From: JBCCMQ01 sp039179985
GTDB taxonomy: Bacteria > Pseudomonadota > Alphaproteobacteria > Rhodobacterales > Rhodobacteraceae
NCBI GenBank assembly: GCA_039179985.1
Contig: JBCDED010000009.1
Span: forward strand, 1 to 64,000
Direction of reading: 5' to 3'
DNA length: 64,000 bases
Below, one piece after another: positions 50,387 through 59,184 of the stretch. Below the pieces are notes generated by a model. That model was not told the DNA's origin, made no database searches, and saw only the letters and a program-made list of their open reading frames with translations. Positions within the stretch are counted from its first letter, which is position 1. Every line of letters starts with the position of its first letter. Position numbers and translations under genes: made by a program.

Positions 50387-52455
50387 GTGGCGGGCTCCTT
50401 TCTCGACAGGATGACGTTGCCAAATGTGTCCACGCGGCCGATGAGCCCCGGATCGATAACGATTGTCGTGTCGGGTTGTTCCAGAATGGCGGGCCCGTCG
50501 ATCTCTGCGCCGACGGGCAAATTGAGGCGGTTGTAGATCCGGGTGTCGTGCCAGTCGGTGGCAAAGTGGACGCGCCGGCGGCCCTTCAAGGCAGCCTCTG
50601 TGCTGAGATCGCCGGTGGGCGCAAGCCCGCTGAGGTCCAGCTTGGCCCGGCGACCGATGACCGAAGTGCGCAGATTGATGACCCGGCGCGCGCCACCCGC
50701 CAAAAGCCGCCCGTAGGTCTTCAGATATGCCGCGTCAAAGGCCGCCTCGATCTGCGGCGCGTCGATCGGGTGCAAGCCTTTTTCACACACTGTGACCGGG
50801 ATCGGCACCGAAATCGTGTGCGTCTGGCCAAGGTAGGCCATGTCGAGCGCAACCTCGACGTTCCGCGCCTCGATCCGACCCTTGGCGGCGTCAAGCAGGG
50901 CGTTGCCCTCGGCGAGATGCGCCGAGATCACGCCCATCAGCGCCTCGGTATCCAGTGCCTCCACCAGGGTGTTGATCGTTTGCACGAAGTCATGGCGCAT
51001 ATCCGCGATCACGCAGCCCATGGCCGAGGTGACGCCGGGATAGCGCGGGACTATCGCCCGGCCGATACCGACCTCAGCCAGCATCGCGCCCGCATGGAGC
51101 GCGCCGCCCCCACCGAATGGCATGAAGGCAAAGCGCTTGGGGTCATGGCCGCGTTCGATGCTGATCAGCCGGATCGCCCCGGCCATGCGTGAGTTTGCGA
51201 CGGTCAGAATGGCTTCTGCCGCCGCCACCGCTGAAAGACCAAGCGGAACGCCAACATGGGTTTCGATCGCGGCACGCGCTGCGCCTTCGTCAAGGCATTC
51301 AAGTGCGCCGCCGATGGGGTTTTCCACGTCGATCCGGCCCAGCACAACATTGGCGTCGGTCACCGTGGGCCGGTCGTTGCCCAGACCGTAGGCCACCGGC
51401 CCCGGGTTCGACCCGGCACTCTCCGGCCCGATGTTAAGGAGCCCGCCCTTATCGACCCAGGCGATCGAGCCACCACCCGCGCCGATGGTCGCGATTTCGA
51501 TCATCGGTTGGCGGATCACCATACCGAAATCGATGGAGGTCTGCGGGCTGAGCACCGTGCGCCCGCCCGCGATCAGCGAAACGTCGAAACTCGTGCCGCC
51601 CATATCGCCCGTGATTACGTCGGGAAACCCGGCCGTTTCGGCGATGTATCCGGCCGCAATCACGCCCGCTGCTGGACCCGAGAGCGCCGTGCGCACGGGC
51701 CGGGCCTGCGCCGTCCCTGCACCCATCACCCCGCCGGTTGACTGGACGATCAGGAACTCGCCTCCAAAGCCGCCTTTACTCAGCGCGCCGTCGAGCCTTT
51801 GGATGTAACCGGCGACCTCAGGCTGCAGATAGGCGTTGAGGGCAGTGGTTGAAAAGCGCTCAAATTCGCGGATCTCGGGTAGGATTTCATGGGATGCAGA
51901 GACATGGGCGTTTGGCCAGACCGCACGCAGCACGCCAAGGGCTGCGCGTTCATTGCGAGGGTTCGCGTAGGCGTTGACGAAAAGCACCGCAACGGCGGTG
52001 CAACCTGCCTCCTCAAGCGCGCGCGCGGCCTTACGCACGGCCTCCAGATCGGCGGGGGTCTCCACTGTCCCGTCGGCCAGCGTGCGTTCGGGCACTTCGC
52101 GCCGCAGGGCGCGACTGACCACAGGGTCGAAATCACCGCGCAGACCCCAGGTGTCCCTGCGGTCGCGGCGGCGCATTTCAAGCACGTCCTTGAAACCCGC
52201 CGTCGTGATCACCCCGATCCGGGCGCCCTTTCGTTCCAACAGCGCGTTGGTTCCTGCCGTCGTACCATGGACAACCGCACCGACCGAGGCGAGGTCGTCC
52301 GTAGCCTCCCAAATACCCGACAAGAACCCGCCGGACTGGTCAGGCCGGGTTGTGGGTACTTTCGCCACGCGCGCCTCGCCCGTGGCTTCGTCGAGCACGA
52401 AGACATCCGTAAACGTGCCGCCAACATCGACGCCGACCATCTTCGGCCCGCTCAT
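50383..52455 (-). CDS. hyuA: Hydantoinase/oxoprolinase subunit A (HyuA)
   Basis: A 690-residue ATP-dependent amidohydrolase subunit of the acetone carboxylase/5-oxoprolinase group. The N-terminal ATP-fold begins VGVDVGGTFTDVFVLDEATG; GDMGGTSFDVSLI and a glycine-rich AGGGSIAWVDKGG follow. With HyuB it opens a lactam, imide or hydantoin ring at the cost of ATP. It overlaps HyuB by four bases. The ring substrate is unknown. Confidence 0.93.
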   Translation of the reverse strand: MSGPKMVGVDVGGTFTDVFVLDEATGEARVAKVPTTRPDQSGGFLSGIWEATDDLASVGAVVHGTTAGTNALLERKGARIGVITTAGFKDVLEMRRRDRRDTWGLRGDFDPVVSRALRREVPERTLADGTVETPADLEAVRKAARALEEAGCTAVAVLFVNAYANPRNERAALGVLRAVWPNAHVSASHEILPEIREFERFSTTALNAYLQPEVAGYIQRLDGALSKGGFGGEFLIVQSTGGVMGAGTAQARPVRTALSGPAAGVIAAGYIAETAGFPDVITGDMGGTSFDVSLIAGGRTVLSPQTSIDFGMVIRQPMIEIATIGAGGGSIAWVDKGGLLNIGPESAGSNPGPVAYGLGNDRPTVTDANVVLGRIDVENPIGGALECLDEGAARAAIETHVGVPLGLSAVAAAEAILTVANSRMAGAIRLISIERGHDPKRFAFMPFGGGGALHAGAMLAEVGIGRAIVPRYPGVTSAMGCVIADMRHDFVQTINTLVEALDTEALMGVISAHLAEGNALLDAAKGRIEARNVEVALDMAYLGQTHTISVPIPVTVCEKGLHPIDAPQIEAAFDAAYLKTYGRLLAGGARRVINLRTSVIGRRAKLDLSGLAPTGDLSTEAALKGRRRVHFATDWHDTRIYNRLNLPVGAEIDGPAILEQPDTTIVIDPGLIGRVDTFGNVILSRKEPAT

Positions 52456-54146
52456 GGCGCCACCTCCCGCCAGGCCGGGCCGTAGAGGTCGGTTGCCGCG
52501 TCCGGGGTCAGGTAACCTTCCGCGACGTCCCGCGCGACGGCTTCGGGCGCCCGCTCGGACGGGTCTCCGTAGCCTCCGCCGCCGGGTGTCTCAAGACGCA
52601 CCCGTTGGCCGCGCGTCAGCTCGATGCCGACGGCTTTTGAAACCAGCCGGGGTGCGTGCCAGTTGCCATCGTCCTGCTCAAAGGCAAAGGCATTCTTGGC
52701 GGCCTCCTTGCCACCGGACACCCCTTTCGGGGCGTGCCGGCCCCTTTCTCCGAACAGAAACGCCCGCGCGTCCTCTTCCAGAAGTTCGATCTCGTAGACG
52801 GCCCCTAGCCCGCCCCGATGGGCGCCCGCGCCCCCGCTGTCGGGCCGAAGAGCCCATTGGCGAAAGGCCACAGGGTACGCCGCTTCGAGAATCTCCGCAG
52901 GCGGAATCGTCGCCGTGGAGATCGGCGCGTTGCCGTGGTTCAGCCCGTCACACTCGGGCGAGCCCCCATGACCGCCCCCGTAAAAGCTGAACATGACCCA
53001 GGGCTGGCCGTTTTCGCGACGCCCGGAGATCGAAAGGGCATTGATAGTCCCGTAGGCATTCGCCACCACACGGTCCGGCGCGGCAGCAGCCGCTGCCGAG
53101 AAGATCACATCGATCATCCGCAGGATGGTCTCGGTGTAGCCTCCAGTCGGCGCGGGAAACTCCGCCGCAAGCAACGAGCCTTCGGGCACCACGATATCAA
53201 TGGGCCGCATCACGCCCGCATTTGCGGGCAGCGCAGGGAAGATGTGCTTGATTGCCACGTAGGTCGCCGCGATGGTGGTCGGCAGGGCGATGTTCACGGG
53301 CCCCGCGGTCGCCGGTGCGGTGCCCGTAAAGTCCAGCGTCAGCCGGTCGCCAGCAACCTCGAAAGCCACGTTGATCGGCAATTCATCCGGTGAGATGCCG
53401 TCGTTATCGAGGTAATCCTGCGCCTCCCAGCGGCCATCGGGCAGCCCGTCGATCTCGGCCCGCATCAGCGTTTCGGCACGGTCGGACAGGGCCGTCAGCG
53501 CCGCCTTCACCGTGTCCGTGCCATATTCGTCGATCAGCTCGTCGAGCCGCCGGACACCGAGATCGAGGGCGTTCAGCTGGCCGTCGAGATCGCCCTGCGC
53601 GGACTGCGGCAGCCGGGTGTTACGCATAAGGATGTCAACGATATCGCGCTGTATGATGCCGGCGCGCTGCAACCGGACGGGTGGCAGGACGAAGGCCTCC
53701 TGAAATACCTCGGTGGCAGATGGGTTGTAGTTGCCCGGCACCGCACCGCCCACGTCGTGCCAGTGCCCCACCGACGCAAGGTAGCAAAAGACCGCGCCGT
53801 CGCGAAAGTAGGGCCGCACGAGCCGCATGTCCGATAGGTGGGTGCCGCCGATATGGGCGTCGTTGAAAATGTAGACGTCCCCGTCTGCCAGATCGCCATC
53901 GGCTGCCGCCTTGTCGATCACGGCCTTCACAGCAAAAGACATCACGCCCACGAAAATCGGCAACCCGGATTTGCCCTGCACCAGCGTGTCGCCCGTCTCG
54001 GCATGGTAGAGCCCGTGGCTGGCATCATGGGCTTCGGCGATGATCGGGTTGAAAGCGCTGCGAAACAGCACCGCGTCCATTTCGTCGGCGATCTGCTCCA
54101 TCCGGCCCGCGAGGACGGCAAGGGTGACGCCGTCAATCTCGGGCAT
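52452..54146 (-). CDS. hyuB: Hydantoinase/oxoprolinase subunit B (HyuB)
   Basis: A 564-residue partner of HyuA. Family blocks are IADEMDAVLFRSAFNPIIAE, YIFNDAHIGGTHLSDMRLV, VGHWHDVGG and YGGGHGG. Overlaps on both sides (14 bases with the NTF2-like gene, four with hyuA) show tight coupling. The pair acts in the cytosol on a cyclic amide. Confidence 0.93.
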   Translation of the reverse strand: MPEIDGVTLAVLAGRMEQIADEMDAVLFRSAFNPIIAEAHDASHGLYHAETGDTLVQGKSGLPIFVGVMSFAVKAVIDKAAADGDLADGDVYIFNDAHIGGTHLSDMRLVRPYFRDGAVFCYLASVGHWHDVGGAVPGNYNPSATEVFQEAFVLPPVRLQRAGIIQRDIVDILMRNTRLPQSAQGDLDGQLNALDLGVRRLDELIDEYGTDTVKAALTALSDRAETLMRAEIDGLPDGRWEAQDYLDNDGISPDELPINVAFEVAGDRLTLDFTGTAPATAGPVNIALPTTIAATYVAIKHIFPALPANAGVMRPIDIVVPEGSLLAAEFPAPTGGYTETILRMIDVIFSAAAAAAPDRVVANAYGTINALSISGRRENGQPWVMFSFYGGGHGGSPECDGLNHGNAPISTATIPPAEILEAAYPVAFRQWALRPDSGGAGAHRGGLGAVYEIELLEEDARAFLFGERGRHAPKGVSGGKEAAKNAFAFEQDDGNWHAPRLVSKAVGIELTRGQRVRLETPGGGGYGDPSERAPEAVARDVAEGYLTPDAATDLYGPAWREVAP

Positions 54147-54558
54147 GTTTCACCTCCGCAAGATCGTTCCAGACGTCCTGCCGGTGGATTTGCCCGTCGC
54201 GCACCACAAAGCGGTCGATAAAGCGAATGCCGTCGAAGGGCGTGCCGTCCGGCCAGGCGCCACTGAGCGTCCCGCGGCTGTAAACAACCTCCTCGCCGGC
54301 GCCCGGCACCAGATCGAAACCGTCGAAGGATTTGGCCACCCGGCGATAGCGCGGCGCGGCCCAGGTGATAAGATCGTGGAGGCGATGAAAGCACGCACCG
54401 CCAGGGAAGGTCATCTCGGCCCCGGCAGCAAGTAAGGTCGAAGCCGTTGGCAAATCGCGAGCTTCAAGTGCCACTAGAAACCGCCGGACAACATGGACGG
54501 ACCCGCCCGGATGCTCGGATGAACCAGTCGACGGATCGGTGTTCTTTGCCAGCGTCAA
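54133..54558 (-). CDS. NTF2/SnoaL-like protein, TTG start
   Basis: A 141-residue protein, first in the hyu operon. The layout (RFLVALEARDLPTASTLLAA, then FIDRFVVRDGQIHRQDVWND) is the NTF2/SnoaL cone fold, which serves as isomerase, hydrolase or dehydratase. A TTG at 54558 is the preferred start because GGGGAGG lies six bases before it; no in-frame ATG is available near the N-terminus. It ends overlapping hyuB by 14 bases. The function in the pathway is unknown. Confidence 0.75.
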   Translation of the reverse strand: MTLAKNTDPSTGSSEHPGGSVHVVRRFLVALEARDLPTASTLLAAGAEMTFPGGACFHRLHDLITWAAPRYRRVAKSFDGFDLVPGAGEEVVYSRGTLSGAWPDGTPFDGIRFIDRFVVRDGQIHRQDVWNDLAEVKHARD

Positions 54559-54617
54559 ACGTATCCTCCCCAAAAGTGCGCATATCAATAATACAGAAAT
54601 ACGCCCTGTAAAGACAT

Positions 54618-54645
54618 AAATCTGTCTGATCTATAGAACAGATTT
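54618..54645. promoter_or_regulatory. Inverted repeat AAATCTGT-N12-ACAGATTT in the hyu-GntR divergent region (candidate GntR operator)
   Basis: Perfect 8-bp arms at 54618-54625 and 54638-54645. It lies in the 143-bp gap between the divergent hyu operon and the GntR gene. A possible GntR promoter (TTGATT, 17 bp, TAGCAA, 54647-54675) begins just past it. A smaller ACAG/CTGT dyad lies before it. Position suggests the site by which the GntR protein controls both operons. Confidence 0.5.
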
Positions 54646-54701
54646 CTTGATTTTGCACCAGACCGCTGCTAGCAAGCCGTAACTTAGTGTGGGGAGACGC
54701 G

Positions 54702-55502
54702 ATGTCAGCACTGCAGGAACAGACGCTACCGGAGGGCGGAAAAGCCCGGCGTGTGTACTTGTTGTTGCGCGATGAAATCGTGAACGGCCTTCACCGTCCG
54801 GGTCAGACGCTGCCCAGCGAACAAAGGCTTTGCACGGAATACGCCGTCAGCCGCGTGACTGTGCGCCGCGCGCTCGATGCGCTGGAAAGCGACGGGCTCA
54901 TTGAAAAGCGCGTGGGCTCGGGCAGCCGAGTGACCGGTAGCGCCGAAGCCGCCACGCTGCCTGGCGATATCGCGACACTGATGCCCCAGGTGGCGGATAT
55001 GGGCCAGAACACCACGGCGCGGCTTTTGTCTTTCACCTACGCCATCCCGCCCGAGGCCATCGCCACAGCCCTTGGTCTTGCCGACGCGGAAGAGGTGCAG
55101 AGAGCCGTGCGCGTGCGCGAGGTCAGCGGGCGGCCCTTCTCGCACCTTACAACCTTCGTGCCCGCCGATATCGCCCGGCACTATTCCGAGGCGGATCTGG
55201 CAACGGCCCCGCTTTTTCGCCTGCTCGAACGCTCGGGCGTGCGCATCGACACCGCCAGCCAGTCCGTGACCGCGACGCTCGCCACGCCCGAGGTGGCGGA
55301 AGCGCTTGAAATCGCCGCCGGCTCGGCTCTTTTGATGCTGACGCGGGTCGTCCGGGCGCAGGACGGGCGCGGGGTCGAGCATCTGACGGCGCTTTACCGG
55401 CCCGATACTTTCCGACTCGACATGACCCTCAGCCGCGTGGACGGCAGCGGCGGGCGCAAATGGGAACCCGTGATCGGCGCAGACGCTGAGGCCGGGCCAT
55501 GA
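54702..55502 (+). CDS. GntR-family (HutC/UTRA) transcriptional regulator
   Basis: A 266-residue regulator: winged helix (SEQRLCTEYAVSRVTVRRAL) plus a UTRA effector domain (from about 90; VREVSGRPFSHLTTFVPADI). UTRA regulators respond to a small pathway metabolite. GGGGAG precedes the ATG at 54702; an in-frame ATG five codons upstream is less likely. It overlaps the leuC-like gene by four bases, so it is the first gene of the catabolic operon and is likely autoregulated. Confidence 0.9.
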   Translation: MSALQEQTLPEGGKARRVYLLLRDEIVNGLHRPGQTLPSEQRLCTEYAVSRVTVRRALDALESDGLIEKRVGSGSRVTGSAEAATLPGDIATLMPQVADMGQNTTARLLSFTYAIPPEAIATALGLADAEEVQRAVRVREVSGRPFSHLTTFVPADIARHYSEADLATAPLFRLLERSGVRIDTASQSVTATLATPEVAEALEIAAGSALLMLTRVVRAQDGRGVEHLTALYRPDTFRLDMTLSRVDGSGGRKWEPVIGADAEAGP

Positions 55503-56899
55503 CGGCGCCGCGGACGCTCTACCAAAAGATCTGGGACGCCCATGTTATCCACACGCGCGAGGATGGCGCCGATTTGCTTTGGGTCGACCGGCATCTTGTG
55601 CACGAGGGCTCTCACCACGCATTCGCCCGTCTTGCCGAGCGCGGGCTCCGCGTCGCCGAGCCTGGCCTGACCACCGGCGTTGCCGACCACTACGTGCCGA
55701 CGCGCGGCACCCCGGCGTCCGAGGCCATCGGGCGCATGATCGCCACACTGCGCGAAAACTGCGCCCGGCACGGCATCCGGTTTTTTGGGCAACGTGACCC
55801 GCGGCAGGGGATAGTGCATGTGGTGGGTCCGGAACAGGGGCTCACCCTGCCCGGCCTGACCATGGTCTGCGGCGACAGCCACACATCGACCCACGGCGCG
55901 CTCGGGGCCATTGCCTTTGGCATCGGCGCGACAGAAGTCGCCCATGTGCTGGCAACGCAGACGATCTGGCAGAAACCTGCAAGGTCCTTGCGGCTGACCT
56001 TTGACGGCGCGCTCGGTCCCGGGATCACGGCCAAGGATATGGCGCTGCACTGGATTGCCCGGCTCGGCTCCGGCGGTGCGCAGGGGCACGCAGTGGAGTA
56101 CGCCGGCTCCGCTGTCCGCGCGCTGTCCATGGAAGGACGCCTGACGCTTTGCAATCTTTCGATAGAAGGGGGCGCGCGCTGCGGCATGGTCGCGCCCGAC
56201 GACACCACATTCGCTTACCTCGAAGGCCGGTCCTTCGTGCCCGACGGGCCGCATTGGGAGGCGGCACGAGAGGCCTGGTCGGACCTCCCGAGCGATGCCG
56301 ATGCGGCCTTTGACCGAGACGTCACGATTGACGCTGCCGAGATCGAACCCACGGTGACCTGGGGCACCAGCCCCGAAGATGCCCTGCCCATCGGCGCCAC
56401 CGTGCCCGACCCCGACCGGGCGGCAACGGACCGGAGGGATCATATTGCCCGCGCACTGGACTACATGGGCCTCAGTGCAGGCCGCCCCCTGTCCGGCACG
56501 CCTATCGATCAGGTCTTCATCGGGTCCTGCACAAACGCCCGGATCGAGGACCTGCGCGAGGCCGCCTCGGTTCTGGCTGGCAGGGTCGCCAAAGTGCCCG
56601 GCTTGGTTTCCCCCGGCTCCGCGCTAGTTAAACAGGTAGCCGAACAGGAGGGTCTGGACCGCGTTTTCAGGGACGCCGGACTCACTTGGGTGGAGGCGGG
56701 ATGCTCCATGTGTGTGGGCATGAACGGAGATATCGTGCCCCCGGGCAAGCGTTGTGCCTCCACCACCAACCGGAATTTCCGCGGCAGACAGGGCCCCGGC
56801 GCGCGGACGCACCTGATGTCGCCCGCAATGGTGGCCGCCGCGGCCGTAACCGGAGAACTCACCGATGTGCGGTTCTTGCTGACGGGGCGCGCAGCGTGA
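55499..56899 (+). CDS. LeuC-like hydro-lyase large subunit (3-isopropylmalate dehydratase family)
   Basis: A 466-residue aconitase-family large subunit. The [4Fe-4S] cysteines appear in MVCGDSHTSTHGALGAIAFG, IGSCTNARIEDLREAA and AGCSMCVGMN. The context (GntR, hydantoinase, TRAP) and lack of leuB or leuA nearby make leucine biosynthesis unlikely. A dimethylmaleate or other maleate-derivative hydratase is more plausible. It overlaps the leuD-like gene by four bases. Confidence 0.9.
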   Translation: MTAPRTLYQKIWDAHVIHTREDGADLLWVDRHLVHEGSHHAFARLAERGLRVAEPGLTTGVADHYVPTRGTPASEAIGRMIATLRENCARHGIRFFGQRDPRQGIVHVVGPEQGLTLPGLTMVCGDSHTSTHGALGAIAFGIGATEVAHVLATQTIWQKPARSLRLTFDGALGPGITAKDMALHWIARLGSGGAQGHAVEYAGSAVRALSMEGRLTLCNLSIEGGARCGMVAPDDTTFAYLEGRSFVPDGPHWEAAREAWSDLPSDADAAFDRDVTIDAAEIEPTVTWGTSPEDALPIGATVPDPDRAATDRRDHIARALDYMGLSAGRPLSGTPIDQVFIGSCTNARIEDLREAASVLAGRVAKVPGLVSPGSALVKQVAEQEGLDRVFRDAGLTWVEAGCSMCVGMNGDIVPPGKRCASTTNRNFRGRQGPGARTHLMSPAMVAAAAVTGELTDVRFLLTGRAA

Positions 56900-57510
56900 G
56901 CGGTTGGCGCACCCATAGCGGCCCTGCCGTCGGTCTTGACCAGCATGGGATCGACACGGATCAACTGATCCCGGCGCGGTTCATGTCGACGCCGAGAACT
57001 GAGGGGTACGGGCGCTTTCTGCTGCACGATCAGAGGTTTGAAGAGGGCCGGCCCATCCCCGGTCATCCGCTGAACACCGCAGATGCCGAGGACGCGCGCT
57101 TCCTGATCGCCCGGCGCGACTTTGGCGTCGGCTCCAGCCGCGAGGCGGCGGTTTATGCGCTCGTCGATTTCGGCATTCGCGCGGTGATCGCACCGTCCTT
57201 CGGCGACATCTTTGCGGCAAACGCAGTTAACAACGCCCTGGCCCCCCTGCGGGTCAGCGAGGCGGCCGCCGAAAGTCTTTTATCGCTGACCGGGACTGGC
57301 GCAACCGAACTCCACGTCGATCTGACAGCCACTCACATGAACGCGGGACAAGAGAAGATTGCCTTCGCGTTGGACGATCACTGGCGCACCAAGATTATCA
57401 ACGGTTGGGACGACATCGACCTCACGGGAAAGCATCAGGGCGCCATCGCCGCTTACCGCGAGGCCGACATGGTGCGTCGCCCATGGGCTGTCGTTGCCCG
57501 GGGCGCGTGA
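56896..57510 (+). CDS. LeuD-like hydro-lyase small subunit
   Basis: A 204-residue aconitase swivel domain, with DFGVGSSREAAVYALVDFGI, IAPSFGDIFAANAVNN and HQGAIAAYREADMV. It starts at a GTG at 56896 that overlaps the LeuC stop. It completes the active site of the hydratase. The 98 bp to dctP include the RBS GGGAG but no clear promoter. Confidence 0.9.
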   Translation: MSGWRTHSGPAVGLDQHGIDTDQLIPARFMSTPRTEGYGRFLLHDQRFEEGRPIPGHPLNTADAEDARFLIARRDFGVGSSREAAVYALVDFGIRAVIAPSFGDIFAANAVNNALAPLRVSEAAAESLLSLTGTGATELHVDLTATHMNAGQEKIAFALDDHWRTKIINGWDDIDLTGKHQGAIAAYREADMVRRPWAVVARGA

Positions 57511-57608
57511 AACCAAAAGCCGCTCGGCGGCAGGGACCGGCGTCACCCTCTTTGGCGCCAGAAGCGAGGGGGACGCGACGCGTCGCCGAACTGCAACGGG
57601 AGTAAGAC

Positions 57609-58619
57609 ATGAAACACTCGCTTATCGGGGGGCTCTTTGCGGCCTCGTCGCTGGTGGGCGCGCAAGCGCTGGCCGAAGAAACCATCACGGCAGTCCACGC
57701 CTTTCCCACCACGCTGATCTACACGCAGTCCTTCCTTGAGTTCGTCGACAAGGTGAACGATCGGGGCGAAGGCGTGATCCAGATCGAAGTGCGCGGTGGC
57801 CCGGAAGCCATCGGCATGTTCCAACAGCCTGACGCGGTGCGCGACGGGATTGTCGACATGGTCTACACGCCCGGCTCGTTTTACGGCGGCGCCTTGCCCG
57901 AAAAGGATGCTATGGTCGCCTCGAACCTCACAGCCGTCGAAACCCGGGCAAACGGCGGCCTCGACCTGATCGACCAGATCCACCAGGAAAAGATGGGGCT
58001 GAAGTATCTCGGCTGGTTCGACTCGAACGTCACCTACAACCTCTGGACGGTGAACGAGCCCGAGTTCGACGCTGACGGAAATCTTGAGGTCGACGGGATC
58101 AAACTGCGCGGTAACGCCGTCTACAACGCCTTCTTCACCGACTACCTCGGCGCGCAGGTGATCGACCTGCCGACAGGCGAGGTCTACGCGGCGCTACAGC
58201 GCGGCGTCGTGGACGCAACTGGCTGGACCCAGATCGGCCTTGTGGACCTGAAATGGAACGAGTTTCTCAACTACCGGATCGAACCGTCCTTCTTTTCCAC
58301 CGACCTCGGCGTGATCGTGAACCTAGAAAAGTGGAACAGCCTTTCGGATGAAGCCCGCGCGATCCTGCAGGAAGTCGCAATCGAGCACGAAGCCGCATCG
58401 GCGGCGAAACTCGGCGGCCTTGCAGACGAGCAACTGGCCGCGCTGGCCGATGCGGGCATGACCACCGTCGAACTGGAAGGCGAAGCGCGGGCAAACTATC
58501 TGGCCGCGGCCCGTGAAAAGACATGGGAGCGCATGAAGGGCCTTATGGAAGAGCAGCCCGGTGGCACAGGGAACTACGACACCCTGATTGAGCTCTTTTA
58601 CGACCCGGCAGCCGACTAA
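57609..58619 (+). CDS. TRAP transporter substrate-binding protein (DctP family)
   Basis: A 336-residue periplasmic binding protein. The signal peptide is KHSLIGGLFAASSLVGAQAL with cleavage near ALA-EE. The conserved block is YTPGSFYGGALPEKDAMV, and the carboxylate-binding Arg lies in the region IKLRGNAVYNAFF. TRAP ligands are mostly organic acids, which agrees with a diacid intermediate in the adjacent pathway. Confidence 0.92.
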   Translation: MKHSLIGGLFAASSLVGAQALAEETITAVHAFPTTLIYTQSFLEFVDKVNDRGEGVIQIEVRGGPEAIGMFQQPDAVRDGIVDMVYTPGSFYGGALPEKDAMVASNLTAVETRANGGLDLIDQIHQEKMGLKYLGWFDSNVTYNLWTVNEPEFDADGNLEVDGIKLRGNAVYNAFFTDYLGAQVIDLPTGEVYAALQRGVVDATGWTQIGLVDLKWNEFLNYRIEPSFFSTDLGVIVNLEKWNSLSDEARAILQEVAIEHEAASAAKLGGLADEQLAALADAGMTTVELEGEARANYLAAAREKTWERMKGLMEEQPGGTGNYDTLIELFYDPAAD

Positions 58620-58626
58620 GACACAC

Positions 58627-58655
58627 GCGAAGGGCAGTGCACCGCTGCCCTTCGC
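58627..58655 (+). terminator. Strong hairpin between dctP and dctQ
   Basis: GCGAAGGGCAG (58627-58637) and CTGCCCTTCGC (58645-58655) form a perfect 11-bp stem with a 7-nt loop, followed by CCCC but no T tract. It is best read as an attenuator or mRNA-stabilising hairpin that leaves more binding protein than permease, a common pattern in TRAP and ABC operons. Confidence 0.6.
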
Positions 58656-58677
58656 CCCCAAGCCTCCGGAACCATCC

Positions 58678-59184
58678 ATGCGCTTTGTCATCCGCGCCTA
58701 TGACGCCCTCGTCTCTTCCATGGCCTTCGTCTCGGCGCTGATGCTGGTGTGGCTCATGGTGTCGGTCATCGTGTCGGTCGCCATGCGGAACCTGGGCATC
58801 CAACCCTTTGCCTGGCTCTTTACATCCTCCGAATACGCCATTCTCTACATGACAATGCTGGGCGCGCCCTGGCTTGTCCGAAAGCGCGGGCATGTCCACA
58901 TCGAACTGGTTACTGCCGCCCTTCCCGAGGACCTGCGCGCCATCGTCAGCCGGGGCGTTGCGCTGGCCTGCGTTATTGTGTCGGCAATCCTTGCCTGGAA
59001 AGGGCTCGACCTCTTTCTTACGAACGTAGAGCGCAACGACTACGACGTGCGCGCCTACTTTTTTCCCCGCTGGATCCTGACCATATCCTTCCCGATTTGC
59101 TTTTCGATCATGGCCATCGAGTTTGCGCGTTTCGTCTTCGGCCCCGACCTGATGCACTCGGGCGAAGCGGGTATCCACGACTGA
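58678..59184 (+). CDS. TRAP transporter small permease (DctQ family)
   Basis: A 168-residue protein with four membrane segments and the DctQ block VSVAMRNLGIQPFAW and EYAILYMTMLGAPWLVRK. The ATG at 58678 was chosen because the upstream open region runs into the hairpin and dctP. Its stop shares a base with the DctM start (TGATG). Confidence 0.9.
   Translation: MRFVIRAYDALVSSMAFVSALMLVWLMVSVIVSVAMRNLGIQPFAWLFTSSEYAILYMTMLGAPWLVRKRGHVHIELVTAALPEDLRAIVSRGVALACVIVSAILAWKGLDLFLTNVERNDYDVRAYFFPRWILTISFPICFSIMAIEFARFVFGPDLMHSGEAGIHD

Noticed and set aside
55499..57510. Leucine biosynthesis leuCD
   Set aside because: The family is right, but the pair is coupled to a GntR/UTRA regulator and a TRAP transporter with no leuA or leuB, so a catabolic hydratase is more likely. 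Not excluded.
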